Source: CAZLBC01 sp964557575 (GTDB lineage Bacteria; Planctomycetota; Phycisphaerae; SM23-33). Taken from it: DNA of 37,901 nucleotides. The translations under genes and the position numbers were made by a program. Position 1 is the stretch's first letter. Each line of letters begins with the position of its first letter. The notes below the pieces were generated by a model, which was given only the letters and a program-made list of their open reading frames with translations, was not told the DNA's origin and made no database searches. Below, piece by piece: positions 34,438-37,901 of the stretch. The DNA is taken from the NCBI GenBank assembly GCA_964557575.1, contig CAZLBC010000044.1:1-37901 (forward strand). The letters run 5' to 3'.

Positions 34438-35658
34438 ATGAACCGACTGAAGAAATACGTGCTGCTGTTCGTCTTTGCGAACTTCCTCCAGATGGGCGTC
34501 TACCTGATGGGGGTGGTGCATTTCCCCCAGTTCCTGACCCGGGAGGCCGGCCTGAGCGAGGCGTATGCCGGCGCGCTGGTGGGGCTGATCGGCCTCTCGA
34601 CACTCGTATCGGTCTTTCCCATCGGCCTCCTGTCCGACCGGGTGTGTCCGAAGAAACTCTTCCAGGTCGGCCAGGTCCTGCTGATCGCCTTCTTCCTGCT
34701 GGTCGTCCACGTCGGGCACCCGCACCTGATATGGCTGGTTTTCCTGCTCGGGGGGCTCGGCAGCGCCGGCTCCCGGCTGATCCTCCAGGTCATCTACTAC
34801 AAGTTCCTGCCGGAGAAACGCCGGGCGGCCAACGTCAGCCTCTACGCCTCCAGCGGCACCCTCGGCTTCGCCTTCGGCGGCCTCGGCGGCGGACTCCTGC
34901 AGGCGGTCGGCCCCGCCTGGCCGTTCTACGCCGGCGCGGCGATAAGCTTCGTGGTGCTGTGCCTCTCGGCGGCCCTGCCCCGGACGCGGGCGCAGAAGAT
35001 CTACCTCCTCGACTACGTCCGCGACATGCTCCACCCGAAGGTCCTGCCGGTCACGGTCCTCTTCGCGCTGATGGGCATGCACTTCGGTGTCGAGCAGTAC
35101 GGCTTCCCCAAGCTGGTCCGCGAGGAACTCGCGATCAGTTCGGCGGGCATGGGGTCGATCTTCTTCGTCGTGGGCCTGTCCCTGGGCCTGGCGATATTCC
35201 TCATCCGCGAACTGTTCGAAAAGCGGCGGAAGCATTTCTACTTTTTCGGGATGGGGCTGTTGGTCTCCGGACTCTTCCAGTCGCTGACCGCCTTCGCCGA
35301 CGGCTACTGGTCGGTCATGCTTTTGCGGGTCGGGCACGTCATGGGCGACGCCCTGATCATCACGATGGCCTTCGTGGTGGCCGCGACGATCTTCCCCAAG
35401 GCGCGGATGGGCGGCAACATCGGCGCGTTCCGGCTGATCAACTCGGTGGGCCTCTTCGGCGGCGCCGCGGCAACCGGCCTTCTGATCCAGGCCGCGGGCC
35501 TGCCGGCGGCGGGGATGCTCTCGCCCTACCGGGCCCCCTTCCTGCTGTCGGGGATACTGATGGCCGCCCTCGGCGTCATCTTCCTGCTCTTCCGCAAATC
35601 CCTCGGCGTCGCCGAACGCGAGCCCGTGAACATGCGCAGGCCCTGTCAGCAACCTTGA
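34438..35658 (+). CDS. Major facilitator superfamily transporter
   Basis: 406 aa. About twelve predicted helices with the usual central loop (about 180-205). The motif GLLSDRVCPKK after the second helix resembles the MFS G-x-x-x-D-R-x-G-R motif, and a second copy-like segment lies near the middle. The substrate is unknown. 45 bp after ccsA in the same direction and equally GC-rich, so it probably belongs to the same transcript, perhaps moving a substrate linked to cytochrome assembly, though nothing in the sequence shows this. Confidence 0.85.
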   Translation: MNRLKKYVLLFVFANFLQMGVYLMGVVHFPQFLTREAGLSEAYAGALVGLIGLSTLVSVFPIGLLSDRVCPKKLFQVGQVLLIAFFLLVVHVGHPHLIWLVFLLGGLGSAGSRLILQVIYYKFLPEKRRAANVSLYASSGTLGFAFGGLGGGLLQAVGPAWPFYAGAAISFVVLCLSAALPRTRAQKIYLLDYVRDMLHPKVLPVTVLFALMGMHFGVEQYGFPKLVREELAISSAGMGSIFFVVGLSLGLAIFLIRELFEKRRKHFYFFGMGLLVSGLFQSLTAFADGYWSVMLLRVGHVMGDALIITMAFVVAATIFPKARMGGNIGAFRLINSVGLFGGAAATGLLIQAAGLPAAGMLSPYRAPFLLSGILMAALGVIFLLFRKSLGVAEREPVNMRRPCQQP

Positions 35659-35898
35659 ATACCAGTGCCGTATCTATTATCATTTTCCTTTGCAGGGCCT
35701 GATGTTGTGTCGGCAAAACAGCAGACATCACCGCGGCACTTCAACAGCCGGTTAAGCGAAGCCCCCTTGGAAGAACAGGCTCCTTCAGATACCGTGCGGG
35801 CATATATTGAATATTCCGCCGCTACGGAAAAAGCGGAAATCAGGGAGCGCTTTGTGTCAGAACCCTGCGGTAAAACCCGGCCGGAAAGGACACGTACC
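35659..35898 (+). other. Gene-free spacer before the sulfatase
   Basis: 240 bases without a supported gene. A frame upstream of the sulfatase is open here but carries no domain, and the sulfatase has its own ribosome-binding site and signal peptide. An inverted repeat CAGGCCCTG (35637-35645) / CAGGGCCTG (35693-35701) with a 47-base spacing links the end of the MFS gene to this spacer; base composition drops from here on. Confidence 0.5.
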
Positions 35899-37671
35899 AT
35901 GAGACGACGGAATTTTTTACAAACCATCAGTACGGGCATTGCCGGATTCACGCTTGTTCCGGCCTCCGCAAAGCCGGCAACAAACCGGCCGAACGTAATA
36001 GTGCTTATAACCGATGACCAGGGGAACGGGGACTTCGGCTTCATGGGTAACCCCGTGATCCGCACCCCTAACCTCGACATGATGCAGGAGCGGAGCGCAT
36101 ATATGCCGCGGTTCTATGTGAGTCCTGTCTGCGCCCCCACCCGTGCCAGCCTGATGACCGGACGATACAACTACCGGACGCGCTGTATCGACACCTGGCT
36201 CGGCCGGGCAATGATGGAACCCGATGAAACAACCATAGCGGAACTTATGCGGGAAGCGGGTTACAGGACCGGCCTCTTCGGAAAATGGCACTGTGGCGAC
36301 AACTACCCGATGCGTCCACAGGACCAGGGCTTTGACGAAGTGCTTATGCATCTCGGCGGTGGAATAGGTCAGCCTTCGGACCCGCCGGGCGGCGAGGGAA
36401 AGTACACCGACCCGGTCCTGTTCCACAACGGCAAGCAGAAGAAGATGCAGGGGTACTGTACGGATATATACTTCGATCACGCCATGAAGTGGATGGACCG
36501 CGCCAGAAGGGACGGCAATTCCTTTTTCGCATACATTGCCACAAATGCGCCTCATGGGCCGTTCCATGATGTCCCCGAGAAGCTGCGGAAAGAGTACATG
36601 AAAATGGACTTTCATCCAATCATCGTCAACAAGATGTCCCCGAATCGCTACGAGAAAGAAAAAGACAAGCTGGCTCGTATCGCGGCGATGATAACCAATA
36701 TCGACGAAAACGTGGGCAAACTCTTCACGTGGCTGAACGAGAACCATATCGCCGAAAACACCATCGTTATGTTCATGAACGACAACGGCCCCAACTCCCT
36801 GCGCTACGTGGGAAACATGCGTGGTATGAAAACCAACGTCAATGACGGAGGAATACGAACGCCTTTCCTTTTCCACTGGCCGAAACAGGTGAAGGACGGT
36901 TTCAAGTCCGATTGTCTTGCCGCACACATCGACATACTACCGACTATCCTTGATGCCTGCGGTATCCAGAAACCGAAAGACCTCCACCTCGACGGCGTAA
37001 GCCTCATGCCCGTTCTTCGCCGAACACGGCCCTCGTTACCACAGAGATACCTGTTTATCCAGACCCACCGTGGCGATGAACCGGTGCAGTATCATCACTT
37101 TGCCGTGGTGGGCGAGAGATGGAAACTGGTACATCCCAGCGGATTTGGAAGAGAATCATTTACCGGCAAACCCAAGCTGGAACTGTACGACCTTGCCGCG
37201 GATCCCGGGGAACAGAAGAACGTGGCCGCGGAACACCCGGACGTATTCAGGAAGCTCAAGACCATGTACGACAGGTGGTTCAGGGAGGTAAGCTCAACCA
37301 GATCGGACAACTATGCACCGCCCAGGATCCATGTTGGTACGGACCATGAAAACCCGGTCACGCTGACGCGCCAGGACTGGCGGCACCTTTCAGGCAAGCC
37401 GTGGCACCGCGACTCTCAGGGACGTTGGCTTCTCAAGATCGTTCGCGGCGGTACGTTCCGCATGGAGGTCCGCTTCGAGGCGTCGAAGACGGGGGAAACC
37501 GCCTCAGTGGTGCTGCAGGGCAAACGCCTTGAGAACAGGGTCAAGAAGGGAGCGTCCGGGTTCGTATGGGAGAGCATCAACCTGGCCCCGGGCAATCTGG
37601 ACTTGAAGGTGGAACTGACCGGTAACGGAAAATCACGCGGCCCCCACCAAGTGGTTCTCGAGCGGGTTTGA
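35899..37671 (+). CDS. TAT-exported arylsulfatase-type sulfatase
   Basis: 590 aa. A twin-arginine signal RRRNFLQ at residues 2-8 is followed by a hydrophobic segment. Alkaline phosphatase-fold sulfatase with metal ligands near Asp39-Asp40 (ITDDQGNG) and the formylglycine motif CAPTR at 78-82, continuing as ASLMTGRYNYR. HGPFHD and later GGIRTPFLFHWP and FMNDNG fit the family. The last about 110 residues form an extra beta-rich domain, as in many planctomycete sulfatases. The substrate is unknown; sulfated polysaccharides are common for the group. The ATG at 35899 has GGAAAGGA 8 bases upstream. GC content and codon choice are visibly lower in GC than in the preceding three genes. Confidence 0.95.
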   Translation: MRRRNFLQTISTGIAGFTLVPASAKPATNRPNVIVLITDDQGNGDFGFMGNPVIRTPNLDMMQERSAYMPRFYVSPVCAPTRASLMTGRYNYRTRCIDTWLGRAMMEPDETTIAELMREAGYRTGLFGKWHCGDNYPMRPQDQGFDEVLMHLGGGIGQPSDPPGGEGKYTDPVLFHNGKQKKMQGYCTDIYFDHAMKWMDRARRDGNSFFAYIATNAPHGPFHDVPEKLRKEYMKMDFHPIIVNKMSPNRYEKEKDKLARIAAMITNIDENVGKLFTWLNENHIAENTIVMFMNDNGPNSLRYVGNMRGMKTNVNDGGIRTPFLFHWPKQVKDGFKSDCLAAHIDILPTILDACGIQKPKDLHLDGVSLMPVLRRTRPSLPQRYLFIQTHRGDEPVQYHHFAVVGERWKLVHPSGFGRESFTGKPKLELYDLAADPGEQKNVAAEHPDVFRKLKTMYDRWFREVSSTRSDNYAPPRIHVGTDHENPVTLTRQDWRHLSGKPWHRDSQGRWLLKIVRGGTFRMEVRFEASKTGETASVVLQGKRLENRVKKGASGFVWESINLAPGNLDLKVELTGNGKSRGPHQVVLERV

Positions 37672-37756
37672 GAATATCGTGGTCACACCCGTATATTTAC
37701 GTTGAAACCGCTGCTTCTTTCGATTGGTTTCCGTGATCACCGACGTAAAACAACGG

Positions 37757-37762
37757 TATAAT
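37757..37762 (+). promoter_or_regulatory. Isolated TATAAT in the 3' spacer
   Basis: A perfect -10 hexamer at 37757-37762 with only a weak -35 upstream and no obvious + gene after it. It may belong to a small RNA or be chance. Confidence 0.25.
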
Positions 37763-37791
37763 CCTGTATCTACTTTTAAATAAAGGGGTAA

Positions 37792-37813
37792 TAATCACAG
37801 TGCACTGTTATTA
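37792..37813. repeat. 22-bp near-perfect palindrome, candidate operator
   Basis: TAAT-C-ACAGTGCACTGT-T-ATTA: a 12-base perfect core with four more matching bases on each side and one mismatching pair. It lies between the converging sulfatase and beta-propeller genes, with no T run, so it is more like a protein-binding site than a terminator. Confidence 0.45.
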
Positions 37814-37836
37814 CAGGCATAACATGCGCTGTGGCC

Positions 37837-37901
37837 TTAATTCTTTCCCCCCAGGCAGACGACCTTTCCGTCGACGGTGGACAGGTAGATCCGGCCGCCG
37901 G
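37837..37901 (-). CDS. PQQ-like beta-propeller protein, C-terminal end (partial)
   Basis: Only the last 20 codons are inside the window. They end in a blade-type motif RIYLSTVDGKVVCLG and a TAA at 37837-37839. The pattern of aromatic-strand, then DGKVVCL is typical of PQQ or WD-like propeller repeats, often found in planctomycetes. Without the rest, neither the size nor the function can be told. Confidence 0.6.
   Translation of the reverse strand, partial: GGRIYLSTVDGKVVCLGGKN

Noticed and set aside
35665..35898. 78-codon N-terminal extension of the sulfatase
   Set aside because: The TAT signal and a strong ribosome-binding site define the start at 35899.
37801..37901. Small + strand frame from a GTG within the palindrome after AAAGGGG
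   Set aside because: The frame is antisense to the beta-propeller gene, arginine-rich and without a family; the apparent site is likely chance.

Overview
The window looks like a chromosomal segment of a PVC-type bacterium, most likely a planctomycete of the Phycisphaerae or a relative. This rests on the combination of a 16S rRNA gene not followed by tRNAs and 23S, N-terminal zinc-ribbon/coiled-coil/VWA and BatA-type membrane proteins, a FlgI-like lipoprotein with a HEAT-like middle, a ResB/CcsA cytochrome c maturation pair, a TAT-exported sulfatase, and a 16S 3' half with planctomycete-like features. It is inference: no alignment could be run. There is no CRISPR array, insertion sequence, phage or plasmid gene; most genes are housekeeping.

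Layout. 1-637: 3' half of a 16S rRNA gene (+), followed by a strongly folded trailer and a perfect palindromic terminator (795-828) that also closes the opposing gene set. 827-10244 (-): one compact set in the order LysM membrane protein, FlgI-like lipoprotein, smc, purE, yjbQ, THUMP-like methyltransferase. 10347-11642 (-): acetate kinase with its own promoter and terminator, probably leaderless. 11730-12814 (+): promoter, tRNA-Ala(CGC), a DJ-1/PfpI protein whose ATG abuts the tRNA 3' end, and a small membrane protein. 12837-15784 (-): zinc-ribbon/VWA protein and the YggS-type PLP protein. 15857-24474 (-): CxxC protein, aconitase, LOG-like protein, secreted duplicated-domain protein, BatA-type membrane protein, AmrS radical SAM enzyme, DprA, and a terminator.

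24569-25518 (+): YmdB-type phosphodiesterase, overlapping tail-to-tail with dapF (-). 26592-28091 (-): a short MerR-type regulator, a 331-bp leader region with repeats, and a FliA/WhiG-type sigma factor. 28101-30981 (-): four-helix membrane protein, metK and a PfkB (adenosine kinase-like) kinase ending in a clear terminator. 31064-35658 (+): resB, ccsA (GTGA-overlapped) and an MFS transporter, all very GC-rich. 35899-37671 (+): a TAT-exported arylsulfatase with visibly different base composition. 37837-37901 (-): the last 20 codons of a beta-propeller protein.

The genes cover central metabolism (acetate kinase, aconitase, diaminopimelate epimerase, S-adenosylmethionine synthesis, purine synthesis), chromosome organisation and DNA uptake (Smc, DprA), cytochrome c assembly (ResB, CcsA) and a set of envelope proteins of unknown function. 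The most unusual points are the tRNA-abutting leaderless gene, other likely leaderless starts, the structured 16S trailer, the lineage-specific envelope proteins, and the repeat-bearing leader between the MerR and sigma-factor genes.
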